The translations under genes were made by a program, and so were the position numbers. Under the pieces are notes generated by a model that searched no databases, was not told where the DNA came from, and worked only from the letters and a program-made list of their open reading frames with translations. From Flavobacterium soyae (lineage in GTDB: Bacteria > Bacteroidota > Bacteroidia > Flavobacteriales > Flavobacteriaceae), in NCBI RefSeq assembly GCF_021245985.1, contig NZ_JAJQXA010000002.1, forward strand, positions 38,569 through 102,568: DNA of 64,000 bases, in the 5' to 3' direction. Each line of letters opens with the position of its first letter. The first letter of the stretch is position 1. This document shows, in pieces, positions 25,618 through 34,232 of the stretch.

Positions 25618-26273
25618 ATTCTAGTTTTAAAAAAAATTGTAATTAAAAAAAAACAGAAATAAAATAATTCGAATTCATCTTGAAAGTTAGCAGCTTTACG
25701 AATTTTAGAAACTACTTTCTTGATGGTATGTCTTTAAACAATTAATGCGTTTATCTCAAAAGCAAAAATTTAATTTCACGGCTAATCCATTTGGTTTAAT
25801 AAAATAACTTATAGAAAGTTTTAGTTAGCATTTTTCCTCTTTTCGTAATCAATTTTATACTAATTACAAAACAATTCTAGCGTTTAACCTTAGGTGTTAC
25901 TATTTCCTTTTTGAAGTTTTGACAAACGAATAAATCATTTGCTCATTCTTAACAGGTTTACTATTTAAAACCATAAAAAAATGAGCGACAAATTTTTTAA
26001 ATTTTCTCAAAAAAATCATTTTTTAGGTTAATAAATCAGTGAAAGAAAATCAATCTTATATCAACAAAATAATTTGTATCTTGTTGATTTCTAGGACGTA
26101 AAATTACTCATTATTTTTTAATACCAATGTTAAAAAGTGTTATTTTTTGTACAGGAATATTAATTGTTAACATTGAAAGAAAAATATAGCCGAGACTTAA
26201 ACAAAATTGAATAGGGAAAAATGTAAAAAATGGTTTATTTTTACACTATAATTTTTAAATAAAACAAACAGAA
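25618..26273. other. Gene-poor gap between cvfB and menB
   Basis: The stretch is about 75 percent A+T. I see one very short minus-strand frame (25900-25974) and a small inverted repeat (ATCAACAA 26060-26067 with TTGTTGAT 26081-26088). No RNA gene or truncated gene is recognisable. Confidence 0.45.
25900..25974 (-). CDS. Possible 24-residue peptide
   Basis: ATG at 25974 and TAG at 25900 bound a 24-codon frame giving a Lys/Ser-rich peptide ending SFVKTSKRK. It has no signal or membrane segment and no recognised family. It is listed because it is the only start-to-stop frame of reasonable composition in a long gap. Confidence 0.2.
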   Translation of the reverse strand: MVLNSKPVKNEQMIYSFVKTSKRK

Positions 26274-27107
26274 ATGGATTGGATTACAGCCAGAGAATTT
26301 GAAGATATAACCTATAAAAAATGTAATGGAGTTGCCAGAATTGCTTTTAACAGACCAAATGTTAGAAATGCTTTCAGACCTAAAACAACTTCAGAATTAT
26401 ACCAGGCTTTTTACGATGCGCAAGAAGATACTTCAATAGGAGTAGTTTTACTTTCTGCAGAAGGACCATCAACTAAAGATGGTGTTTACTCATTTTGCAG
26501 TGGAGGCGATCAAAATGCGCGCGGACATCAGGGATATGTTGGAGAAGACGGGCAGCATCGTTTAAATATTCTTGAAGTACAGCGTTTAATTCGTTTTATG
26601 CCAAAAGTAGTTATCGCAGTAGTTCCTGGCTGGGCTGTTGGCGGCGGACATAGTTTGCATGTAGTCTGCGATATGACCCTGGCAAGTAAAGAACACGCCA
26701 TTTTTAAACAGACAGATGCTGATGTGACCAGCTTTGATGGTGGTTACGGGTCTGCTTATTTGGCAAAAATGGTAGGACAGAAAAAAGCACGTGAAATTTT
26801 CTTTTTAGGAAGAAATTATTCCGCTCAGGAAGCTTTTGAAATGGGAATGGTAAATGCCGTAATTCCGCATAATGAATTAGAAGCTACTGCTTATGAATGG
26901 GCACAGGAAATTCTTCAAAAATCACCTACTTCTATAAAAATGCTGAAATTTGCCATGAACCTAACAGACGACGGAATGGTCGGGCAGCAGGTTTTTGCAG
27001 GAGAAGCAACACGTTTAGCCTACATGACCGAAGAAGCAAAAGAAGGAAGAAATGCCTTTTTAGAAAAAAGAAAACCAAACTTTGGCGAAAATAAATGGCT
27101 GCCATAA
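26274..27107 (+). CDS. menB: MenB, 1,4-dihydroxy-2-naphthoyl-CoA synthase
   Basis: This 277-residue crotonase-fold enzyme cyclises o-succinylbenzoyl-CoA to DHNA-CoA. The MenB-specific segments are present: SFCSGGDQNARG (oxyanion loop, about residue 80), VVPGWAVGGGHSLHVVCDMTLAS and DADVTSFDGGYGSAYLAKMVGQKKAREI, and the C-terminal NAFLEKRKPNF. The length matches E. coli MenB (285). It is the first gene of a plus-strand series menB, menA, UPF0173, TPR, menC. Only a repeat-filled 167-base gap separates it from menA. Confidence 0.95.
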   Translation: MDWITAREFEDITYKKCNGVARIAFNRPNVRNAFRPKTTSELYQAFYDAQEDTSIGVVLLSAEGPSTKDGVYSFCSGGDQNARGHQGYVGEDGQHRLNILEVQRLIRFMPKVVIAVVPGWAVGGGHSLHVVCDMTLASKEHAIFKQTDADVTSFDGGYGSAYLAKMVGQKKAREIFFLGRNYSAQEAFEMGMVNAVIPHNELEATAYEWAQEILQKSPTSIKMLKFAMNLTDDGMVGQQVFAGEATRLAYMTEEAKEGRNAFLEKRKPNFGENKWLP

Positions 27108-27270
27108 ATATTTTAGATTTTAGATTGCAGATTTTAGATTTTTTTGAATCTGAAACTGATATCTAAATTCTAGATAAAAAAACAATATTATTTAGATTAC
27201 AGATTTTAGATTTTTTTAAATTAAAAAGAATCCAATAATCTAAAATCTAAACTCTAAAAATCTAAAATTA
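27108..27270. repeat. Degenerate AT-rich repeats between menB and menA
   Basis: Repeated words of the type AGATTTTAGATT, CAGATTTTAGATTTTTTT (twice, about 27128 and 27201) and CTAAAATCTAAA fill the gap. They are of the same family as 11100-11240. Confidence 0.6.
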
Positions 27271-27274
27271 AAAT

Positions 27275-28237
27275 ATGAAACATTGGATTGAAGCCGCCAG
27301 ACTGCGCACATTACCTTTATCAGTTTCCGGAATTATAGTTGGAAGTATTTATGCACTTTCAAACCCAACAGAAACAATTAATACGCCAACAGAAGTTTTT
27401 AGTTGGAAAATTTTTGGTTTCGCTCTTTTAACAACACTTGGTCTTCAGGTACTTTCTAATTTTGCAAATGATTATGGCGACGGAGTAAAAGGTACAGATA
27501 ATACAGATCGTATTGGTCCGCAGCGTGCCATTCAAAGTGGTGCAATTACGCCGGAAGCTATGAAAAAAGCCATAATAATTACTTCATTGCTGACTTTGTT
27601 ATCGGCTATTATATTGATTTATTTTGCTTTTGGTCAGGATAATTTTGGTTATTCTATCTTTTTCTTGCTGCTGGGAATCGCTGCAATTGTTTCGGCGATT
27701 CGTTATACAGTAGGAAGTTCAGCTTATGGATACAGAGGATTTGGTGATTTATTTGTTTTCATTTTCTTCGGACTTGTAAGTACATTAGGCGTTAACTTTT
27801 TATATTCAAAAGAAGTTGATCCGCTTTTAATTCTTCCTGCAGTTTCAATTGGATTATTGAGCGTAGGTGTTTTAAACTTAAACAATATGCGCGACGAAGA
27901 ATCAGACAGAAAATCAGGAAAAAATACTATTGTAGTACAAATGGGCGGAGCAAAAGCTAAAATTTATCACTTTTCATTGATTATTACGGCAATGCTTTTA
28001 GTTATAATTTTTGCCTTTTTAAGTGATTATAATTTTGATCAATATTTGTTTTTACTGGCTTATATTCCGTTAACTAAACATTTAATTACCGTTTATAAAA
28101 ATCAAAATCCTAAACTGTTAGATCCGGAATTAAAAAAGCTGGCACTTAGTACATTTTTGTTATCTATATTATTGACAGTATGTATGATTTCGTTGATTTC
28201 AGACATCATTGTTAATCTTTTCTTAGGGGGAAGATAA
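27275..28237 (+). CDS. menA: MenA, 1,4-dihydroxy-2-naphthoate polyprenyltransferase
   Basis: This 320-residue UbiA-family membrane protein has about 9 helices. It carries the first Asp motif NDYGDGVKGTDN with the MenA-type RIGPQRAIQSG stretch (about 65-85) and the second motif NNMRDEESDRKSGKNT (about 205-220). It transfers the polyprenyl chain to DHNA, giving demethylmenaquinone. It lies in the same direction as menB and 26 bases before the UPF0173 gene. Confidence 0.94.
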   Translation: MKHWIEAARLRTLPLSVSGIIVGSIYALSNPTETINTPTEVFSWKIFGFALLTTLGLQVLSNFANDYGDGVKGTDNTDRIGPQRAIQSGAITPEAMKKAIIITSLLTLLSAIILIYFAFGQDNFGYSIFFLLLGIAAIVSAIRYTVGSSAYGYRGFGDLFVFIFFGLVSTLGVNFLYSKEVDPLLILPAVSIGLLSVGVLNLNNMRDEESDRKSGKNTIVVQMGGAKAKIYHFSLIITAMLLVIIFAFLSDYNFDQYLFLLAYIPLTKHLITVYKNQNPKLLDPELKKLALSTFLLSILLTVCMISLISDIIVNLFLGGR

Positions 28238-28263
28238 TTAGTTCAACTTTAAAAATTTTTAAG

Positions 28264-28941
28264 ATGAAAATTACATTTTACGGACATGCATCCTTAGGAA
28301 TCGAAGTAGGAGGAAAACATATACTTGTTGATCCGTTTATTTCTGGAAACCCTCAGGCCGCTGCTATTGACATAAACAAATTAAGAGCCGATTATATTTT
28401 GCTTACTCATGCGCATAGTGATCACGTTTTAGACGTAGATACTATTGCAAAAAACACCAATGCAGTAATTGTTTCAAATGCTGAAATTACAAGTTATTAC
28501 GCAAAGAAAGGTTTTAATGCACACCCAATGAATCATGGTGGAAGCTGGCAATTTGATTTTGGGAAAGTAAAATATGTAAACGCAATTCACTCAAGTTCTT
28601 TCCCTGATGGAACTTACGGAGGTAACCCCGGTGGATTTGTAATCGAAGGAGAACATAAAAACATTTACATTGCCGGAGACACAGCTCTTACATTTGATAT
28701 GAAACTGATTCCGATGAGAACAAAATTAGATTTAGCGATTCTCCCAATCGGAAATAATTTTACAATGGATGTTGAAGATGCCATAATTGCTTCTGATTTC
28801 ATAGAATGTGACAAAATTTTAGGTTATCACTTTGATACTTTTGGTTACATCGAAATCAACCACGAAGAATCAATTCGCAAATTCTTTGATAAAGGAAAAG
28901 ATTTGATGCTTTTAAATATTGGAGAATCTATAGAATTATAA
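28264..28941 (+). CDS. UPF0173 metal-dependent hydrolase (metallo-beta-lactamase fold)
   Basis: This 225-residue protein has the metallo-beta-lactamase metal signature HAHSDH (His49, His51, Asp53, His54 with LLTHAHSDHVLD), further His residues near 115 (AIHSSSFP) and 203 (GYHFDTFG) and GDTALTFDM (about 145). This is the UPF0173 group, whose members are zinc-dependent hydrolases of unsettled substrate. It is tightly linked to menA (26 bases) and probably shares its transcript, so a link with quinone or side-product handling is possible (inference). Confidence 0.88.
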   Translation: MKITFYGHASLGIEVGGKHILVDPFISGNPQAAAIDINKLRADYILLTHAHSDHVLDVDTIAKNTNAVIVSNAEITSYYAKKGFNAHPMNHGGSWQFDFGKVKYVNAIHSSSFPDGTYGGNPGGFVIEGEHKNIYIAGDTALTFDMKLIPMRTKLDLAILPIGNNFTMDVEDAIIASDFIECDKILGYHFDTFGYIEINHEESIRKFFDKGKDLMLLNIGESIEL

Positions 28942-28972
28942 TAAAAATTCTATTTAATTATTCGTTATGTTA

Positions 28973-29072
28973 TGTCATTCCGAGGAACGAGGAATCGCAC
29001 TAGAAATTCCGCAAAGAAAAGAACCAATCTTTGTCGATCTGCGAGTGCGATTCCTCGTTCCCCGGAATGACA
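28973..29072. repeat. Dispersed inverted repeat between UPF0173 and TPR genes
   Basis: Arms 28973-29001 and 29044-29072 match at 28 of 29 positions (core GAACGAGGAATCGCACT). The loop contains CAATCTTTGTCGA. It is the same family as 48123-48222 and part of 20334-20400. Confidence 0.8.
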
Positions 29073-29109
29073 AAAATGAGAATAAAAATAAATAGTAATC
29101 ATCCGTAAT

Positions 29110-30312
29110 ATGAATCTTAAAAGAATATTTTTAATACTTTTAATAACTTCAACCTACAGCACCTTTGCTCAAAAAGATGGTTATTGGGACAAAGAACGCG
29201 CAACTACAAAAGAAGTTCTGGTTTCTGCAGGAGACCGGCTTGTAGTAAAAACAGAAGATTTACCAGTAGGGACAACCGAAATTGTGTACAGAATTACACT
29301 TCTGGACAAAAATCAGCAAATGGCCAATAGTCTCGTTTCTCTGCTAAAAGCAATTCCAGATCCATACGGAATAGGTCAGGGATCAGCCGGAGCTGTTTTT
29401 TTAATGTCTAAAATTTCTGGAGACGATCAATGTACATATTCATTGTTTACCTCAAATGAAAATGCTAAAAAATACGTTACCGACGGAAAAATTGATTCGG
29501 CCTGTTATTCACAATCAGAACCGGTTAGTAAAGACGCAAAGCGAATTTCATTAGATAAAAATTCCTGCCTTAAAGAGAATACAGCCACAATCTGGTTTGG
29601 TTTTGAAAGCAAAAACTGGTTTTTGAGCCAGAAGATAGTTTTAGAAGTTGTGCCCTGGGTCGATACTAAATTAAACCGAGGCTGGAATCAGGATAACAAA
29701 AATGAGATTATCAGTTTATGCAAAACATCGACAATGGCACAAAAAATGGCTAATTCTGATGATTTTTGCGTTTGTATACTTGATAAGATAATGAAACAAT
29801 ATCGTTATTCAGAATTTCAGAAATTACTTGCTGTTGAAAAAACAAAAGTGTACAAAGACTTTGGAAATGCCTGTTATAAAGATGCCGACATTTCTAAAAA
29901 CGTTTATAATGATTTAAGAAATCAGGCTGCAGTTTTAATAAAACAGCAAAAGTACAACGAAGCTATTCAAAAATTAAATATAATTGTTAACGACGGTAAA
30001 GCTACAGCATTAGACTACAGTTCAATTGGTTATTGCTATATCCTGACAAAACAATATGCAAAAGCATTAAAGTTTTTGCAGGAAGGCGAAAAATTAGATA
30101 ATACAGAGTTACTGGTAAAATTAAACTTAGCACACGTTTATTTAGTAAGCAATAATTATAGTGATGCAAAAGCAATATATAAAAAATACCAGGATCAAAA
30201 CGTTACAGACAGCGTAAGCTGGAAAGACAAAACAAAATCTGATTTTGCCCTTTTCGAAAAAGCTGGTTTACCCTCAAAAGACTTCGAAAAAGTTTTAAAA
30301 TTATTTAACTAA
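29110..30312 (+). CDS. Exported TPR protein
   Basis: This 400-residue protein has a signal peptide (1-20, ending TFAQ). It has an N-terminal beta-rich domain (about 25-190) with Cys residues that could form disulfides. Then comes a segment (about 200-260) with two more Cys (DDFCVCILDKIMKQY). TPR helices follow (about 262-390; AAVLIKQQKYNEAIQKLNII, SSIGYCYILTKQYAKALKFL, NLAHVYLVSNNYSDAKAIY). The TPR part is a protein-binding scaffold. The N-terminal domain is unfamiliar to me. It lies between the UPF0173 gene and menC and may not relate to menaquinone. Confidence 0.75.
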   Translation: MNLKRIFLILLITSTYSTFAQKDGYWDKERATTKEVLVSAGDRLVVKTEDLPVGTTEIVYRITLLDKNQQMANSLVSLLKAIPDPYGIGQGSAGAVFLMSKISGDDQCTYSLFTSNENAKKYVTDGKIDSACYSQSEPVSKDAKRISLDKNSCLKENTATIWFGFESKNWFLSQKIVLEVVPWVDTKLNRGWNQDNKNEIISLCKTSTMAQKMANSDDFCVCILDKIMKQYRYSEFQKLLAVEKTKVYKDFGNACYKDADISKNVYNDLRNQAAVLIKQQKYNEAIQKLNIIVNDGKATALDYSSIGYCYILTKQYAKALKFLQEGEKLDNTELLVKLNLAHVYLVSNNYSDAKAIYKKYQDQNVTDSVSWKDKTKSDFALFEKAGLPSKDFEKVLKLFN

Positions 30313-30395
30313 GTTACTAAGTTGCTGAGATACTAAGTTTCTAAATTTTTTAGTTTCTCAGCATCTTGGGATCTTAGAATCTTAGCATCTAAAAA
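30313..30395. repeat. CTAAG-type degenerate repeats before menC
   Basis: The gap reads as near-tandem CTAAGTTACTAAGTTGCTGAG-type units (kept to the words CTAAGTTACTAAG and CTTAGAATCTTAGCATCT). It ends directly at the menC start. Confidence 0.6.
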
Positions 30396-30399
30396 AAAA

Positions 30400-31464
30400 A
30401 TGAAAGCAACTTACCACAAATATATGCTCGAGTTTAAGCGTCCGTCCGGGACGTCTCGCGGTGTTATGACCGAAAAAGAAACCTGCTTTATAGTTCTTGA
30501 AGAAAACGGTAAAAAAGGAATAGGTGAGTGCGGCATACTTCGTGGCTTAAGTGCTGATGATCGCGATGATTATGAAGAAAAGCTAAAATGGGTTTGCGAA
30601 AATATTGAATTAGGCGAAAAAACACTTTGGGAATCCTTACTGGAATTTCCTTCGATTCAATTTGGAATTGAAATGGCTTTTTTATCCCTTAAAAGTAAAA
30701 ATCCATATTTACTTTTTTCATCTGATTTTACCGATAATACTCAGCCAATTGAAATAAATGGTTTGGTTTGGATGGGCGAGCCGGCTTTTATGAAACAACA
30801 GATTGAAGAAAAATTAGCAGACGGATTCAACTGTATTAAACTTAAAATTGGGGCGATAGATTTTCAAAAAGAATTAGAATTATTAGAATTTATCCGTAGT
30901 CATTTTTCAGCAGAAGAAATAGAAATTAGAGTTGATGCAAATGGTGCTTTTACTTTAGATGAAGCTTTAGATAAACTCAATCAATTAAATAAATTTCAAT
31001 TGCACAGCATTGAGCAGCCTATTAAAAAAGGAAATATTCAGGCGATGGCCGATTTGTGTAAAATGCCCCCTTTTCCAATTGCTTTAGATGAAGAATTGAT
31101 AGGCATATTTACATTTAAAGAAAAAGAAAAATTACTAAAAGAGATCAAACCTCAATATATTATTTTAAAACCTAGCTTTATTGGCGGTTTTAGAGGAACG
31201 CAGGAATGGATAATATTAGCTGATAAATATAATATTGGCTGGTGGATTACATCTGCACTTGAAAGTAATATTGGATTGAACGCAATCGCGCAATGGACAT
31301 TTCTTCAAAATTCAAAAATGCCCCAAGGATTAGGAACAGGAGCACTTTACACCAATAATTTTGATTCTCCGCTAGAAGTTCTAAAAGGAAAATTATGGTA
31401 CAATACAGCTGCAGATTGGGATTCTGTAATTTTAGAAAAGGTACAAAGTAACAAAGATTCATAG
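30400..31464 (+). CDS. menC: MenC-type o-succinylbenzoate synthase
   Basis: This 354-residue enolase-superfamily enzyme dehydrates SHCHC to o-succinylbenzoate. The KxK catalytic pair is in CIKLKIGAID (about 145-155). The metal ligands are in IRVDANGAF (Asp), HSIEQPI (Glu) and ALDEELIG (Asp), and the second catalytic Lys is in YIILKPSFIGGF. It ends the men series on this strand. menE and menF are not in this window, so the pathway is completed elsewhere. Confidence 0.93.
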   Translation: MKATYHKYMLEFKRPSGTSRGVMTEKETCFIVLEENGKKGIGECGILRGLSADDRDDYEEKLKWVCENIELGEKTLWESLLEFPSIQFGIEMAFLSLKSKNPYLLFSSDFTDNTQPIEINGLVWMGEPAFMKQQIEEKLADGFNCIKLKIGAIDFQKELELLEFIRSHFSAEEIEIRVDANGAFTLDEALDKLNQLNKFQLHSIEQPIKKGNIQAMADLCKMPPFPIALDEELIGIFTFKEKEKLLKEIKPQYIILKPSFIGGFRGTQEWIILADKYNIGWWITSALESNIGLNAIAQWTFLQNSKMPQGLGTGALYTNNFDSPLEVLKGKLWYNTAADWDSVILEKVQSNKDS

Positions 31465-31525
31465 GGTTAAAAAGCACGATATAAAACCTCTGAACCTTTA
31501 CAGCTCTGCACCTTTGAACCTATTT

Positions 31526-32080
31526 TCACTCTTTCCCTCCAAGTAAATTCTCCTGCCATTCTTTTAATTCCTGCCATTTGCCCAGATAGGCAAATAAAGC
31601 TTGTTTAGCCCAGGTACTTGGATTATGAATTGCATAATTTTCTCCTCCAGCATCCAGAATTGATTGTAATTTTTCTGTCGATGCTTCCGAAAGATCTTGC
31701 CAGGTTTTAATCCCGGCTTCGTTAAACAAAGCTTCTATTTTTGGACCAACTCCTTCGACAATCTTCAAATCGTCCTGTTTTATTTTTTTTCCTAATACAT
31801 TTGAAGCCAGCTCACTGTCAAATAAAGCTGATGGAGCCTCCGAAACAAATGATTTAGCCACTGATGCAGAAGCTTTGGCATGAGCAGCTGTAAGATCTGC
31901 TTCAAGAGAAGATATTTTTACATTTAAATTTTTCGTATTTGCTTTGCAGGCATCAAGATCTGCTTGTAATGATGCGGCTAACGAATCATCTCCTTTTGAG
32001 TTCAATTTTCCTAGTAAGTAACCTAAAATTCCACAGATTATACCCACTAAAATCGGTATTAAGATACATGGTAAATTCAT
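31526..32080 (-). CDS. Membrane-anchored coiled-coil protein with C-terminal HhH domain
   Basis: This 184-residue protein has an N-terminal transmembrane helix (about 4-25, PCILIPILVGIICGILGYLLG), a coiled-coil linker (about 35-80) and a C-terminal helix-hairpin-helix domain (LKIVEGVGPKIEALFNEAGIKTWQDL, about 105-130). The HhH part resembles the small domain that databases call a predicted 5' DNA nuclease (flap-endonuclease-like). No catalytic residues are evident. It starts 17 bases after the frameshifted OmpA-like gene and is likely its operon partner. Confidence 0.75.
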   Translation of the reverse strand: MNLPCILIPILVGIICGILGYLLGKLNSKGDDSLAASLQADLDACKANTKNLNVKISSLEADLTAAHAKASASVAKSFVSEAPSALFDSELASNVLGKKIKQDDLKIVEGVGPKIEALFNEAGIKTWQDLSEASTEKLQSILDAGGENYAIHNPSTWAKQALFAYLGKWQELKEWQENLLGGKE

Positions 32081-32097
32081 AATAAGTATATTTTTGA

Positions 32098-32591
32098 TTA
32101 TTTGATGGTAATAACAGTTCTTCTATTGCTTGCTTTTCCTTCACTGGTCATATTATCACCAATTGGTTCATCCGGCCCTTTTGATTCAGTCACAATTCTA
32201 GAGGCTTCAATACCATTTTTAATTAAATAATTTTTAGAAAAATCAGCTCTTTTTTGTGCCAGAGCGATATTTAAATCCCGATTGCCTACATTATCGCTAT
32301 GCCCCGCGACTAAGACAGAAGTATTTTTTACATTTTTTAAATATTTAATAATATCAGTTATTTTTTGCTGTTCTTCTTCATTTAAATTAAAGTTTGATTA
32401 TTCGTATTAAAATGAAGAATTAACGGATCTATAAAAGGAACAAAATTATCATTCTTAACTAGTGCCGAAGGTGCATTTTTGGAAGCCTTTGGCTGTGCCG
32501 CATCGCAATTGCAGCAAAACTTTATATACAAAATAGTACCTAAAATTATGGTAAGAGCGATCCCTAATAGATAAAGTGCTTTTTTAGACAT
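32098..32591 (-). pseudogene. OmpA-like protein gene with frameshift
   Basis: The first 69 codons (from 32591) encode an N-terminal helix (ALYLLGIALTIILGTILYI) and a short linker, then reach TAA at 32382. In another frame the same strand continues as a full OmpA peptidoglycan-binding domain to TAA at 32098, containing VLVAGHSDNVGNRDLNIAL and AQKRADFSKNYL. The two parts join near 32380-32392 (plus-strand TTTAAATTAAAGTTTG) if one base is restored to the A/T run. The domain retains the peptidoglycan-binding Asp and Arg positions. The break could be a real mutation, a phase-variable run or an assembly error. Confidence 0.8.
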
Positions 32592-32784
32592 GATTGATAA
32601 ATTAAGGTTCTATCAAAATTAACAAATTTAACATATGTAATGTGTTAACAATCAGTGAAAATGGTTTCATTTTAGATCAAATAAATTATGATCTGAAACG
32701 AATTTTATATCAGGAATTTTAAAAATGAAATTTCATGACTGGATTAAATTGAGTAAATTGCAGTAAAATAAATTAAGACTTAAA

Positions 32785-33261
32785 ATGCTCGAAATAGAAA
32801 GAAAATTTCTTGTAAAATCAGACGATTTTAAAGAACAGGCATTTGCAAAAAATAAAATTGCGCAAGGTTATTTAAGCTCAATGCCTGAAAGAACAGTTCG
32901 TGTAAGAATTAAAGGGGAAAAAGCTTTTTTAACCATAAAAGGTATTGGGCATCAGGGTGGAATGTCTCGTTTTGAATGGGAAAATCAAATTCCGCTTGAC
33001 GAAGCTGCTGAACTTCTTAAATTATGCGAAAAAGGTAAAATTGAGAAAACTCGTTATGAGATTAAACTCGGAAATCATATTTATGAAGTAGATGAATTTT
33101 ATGGCGAAAATGAAGGCTTAATAATGGCTGAAATTGAACTGCTGTCTGAAGATGAAAGTTTTGAAAAACCTGACTGGCTGGGAGAAGAAGTAACAAATGA
33201 CGAAAGATATTATAATGCTTATTTGAGCAAAAATCCTTTTAAAAACTGGGGAAAAGAATAA
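32785..33261 (+). CDS. CYTH domain protein (triphosphate-binding)
   Basis: This 158-residue protein begins with the CYTH signature ExExK (MLEIERKFLV, Glu3, Glu5, Lys7) and has the basic strands RTVRVRIKGEKAFLTIKG and EKTRYEIKLG that form the triphosphate tunnel. This small bacterial CYTH branch hydrolyses or binds inorganic triphosphate or similar polyphosphates; the substrate is not set for this branch. It lies one base before the ypdA-like gene, in the same direction. Confidence 0.86.
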   Translation: MLEIERKFLVKSDDFKEQAFAKNKIAQGYLSSMPERTVRVRIKGEKAFLTIKGIGHQGGMSRFEWENQIPLDEAAELLKLCEKGKIEKTRYEIKLGNHIYEVDEFYGENEGLIMAEIELLSEDESFEKPDWLGEEVTNDERYYNAYLSKNPFKNWGKE

Positions 33262-33262
33262 T

Positions 33263-34231
33263 ATGGCTGATCAATATGATTTAATTATTGTGGGCGGCGG
33301 ACCAATAGGTCTGGCTTGCGCAATAGAAGCTCAAAAGAAAAACTTACATTATTTAATTATAGAAAAAGGTGCAATAGCAAACAGTATATTCAATTATCCA
33401 TTGTATATGACTTTTTTCTCAACTGCCGAAAGACTTGAAATTGGCGATATTCCGTTTAACTGTTTAGCGCCTAAACCAGGTCGTCAGGAGGCTTTAGAAT
33501 ATTATCGAAATATTCATCGTTATTTTAATTTCAATATCAATTTATTTGAAAAAGTAACCGAAATTAAAAAAACAGGAAATTCTGTTTTCGAAATATCTAC
33601 CGATAAAAATTTATATAAATCGAAAAACGTTGTTATTGCAACCGGTTTTTATGATATTCCAATTCAAATGAATATAAAAGGAGAGGAATTGCCCAAAGTT
33701 CGCCACTATTATAAAGAAGCACACGAATATGCTTTTAGAAATGTCGTGATTGTAGGTGCTAATAATTCATCTGTTGATGCTGCTTTAGAATGCTGGCGAA
33801 AAGGAGCGAACGTAACGATGGTAATTCGCAAAAATGAAATCAATAATCGAGTAAAATATTGGGTTAAACCCGATATCGAAAACCGAATTGCTGAAGGAAG
33901 TATCAAAGCTTATTTTGAATCGAATATAACTGAAATCCGTGATAATGAAGTTGAAATTGAAACTCCAACCGGAAAAGTGACAATCGAAAATGATTTTGTT
34001 CTGGCTTTAACAGGCTATAAACCAGATTTAAATTTTCTTGAAAATATAGGAATCCAGCTTTCAAACGACGAATTGAAAATTCCAACTTATAATCCTGAAA
34101 CGATGGAAACGAATGTTGAAGGTTTATTCCTTGCAGGCGTTGTCTGCGGAGGAATGCAGACGCATAAATGGTTTATCGAAAATTCAAGAATTCACGCTAA
34201 TATGATTGTGGATTATATTACATCGAAATAA
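33263..34231 (+). CDS. ypdA: YpdA-type bacillithiol-disulfide-reductase-like flavoprotein
   Basis: This 322-residue flavoprotein has the FAD motif VGGGPIG (11-16), a NAD(P)H-binding segment VIVGANNSSVDAALE (about 168-180) and LFLAGVVCGG near the end. It matches YpdA over its full length, including FNYPLYMTFFSTAERLEIGDIPF and VRHYYKEAHEY. The position after GGGP that is Cys14 in Staphylococcus aureus YpdA is Ile15 here, and the nearest Cys is Cys19. Function as a bacillithiol disulfide reductase is therefore plausible from homology but not certain. Confidence 0.85.
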   Translation: MADQYDLIIVGGGPIGLACAIEAQKKNLHYLIIEKGAIANSIFNYPLYMTFFSTAERLEIGDIPFNCLAPKPGRQEALEYYRNIHRYFNFNINLFEKVTEIKKTGNSVFEISTDKNLYKSKNVVIATGFYDIPIQMNIKGEELPKVRHYYKEAHEYAFRNVVIVGANNSSVDAALECWRKGANVTMVIRKNEINNRVKYWVKPDIENRIAEGSIKAYFESNITEIRDNEVEIETPTGKVTIENDFVLALTGYKPDLNFLENIGIQLSNDELKIPTYNPETMETNVEGLFLAGVVCGGMQTHKWFIENSRIHANMIVDYITSK

Positions 34232-34232
34232 G

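Noticed and set aside
32380..32395. Programmed ribosomal frameshift in the OmpA-like gene
   Set aside because: The A/T run lacks a clear slippery heptamer and no stimulatory hairpin is evident; simple mutation or sequence error is more likely.
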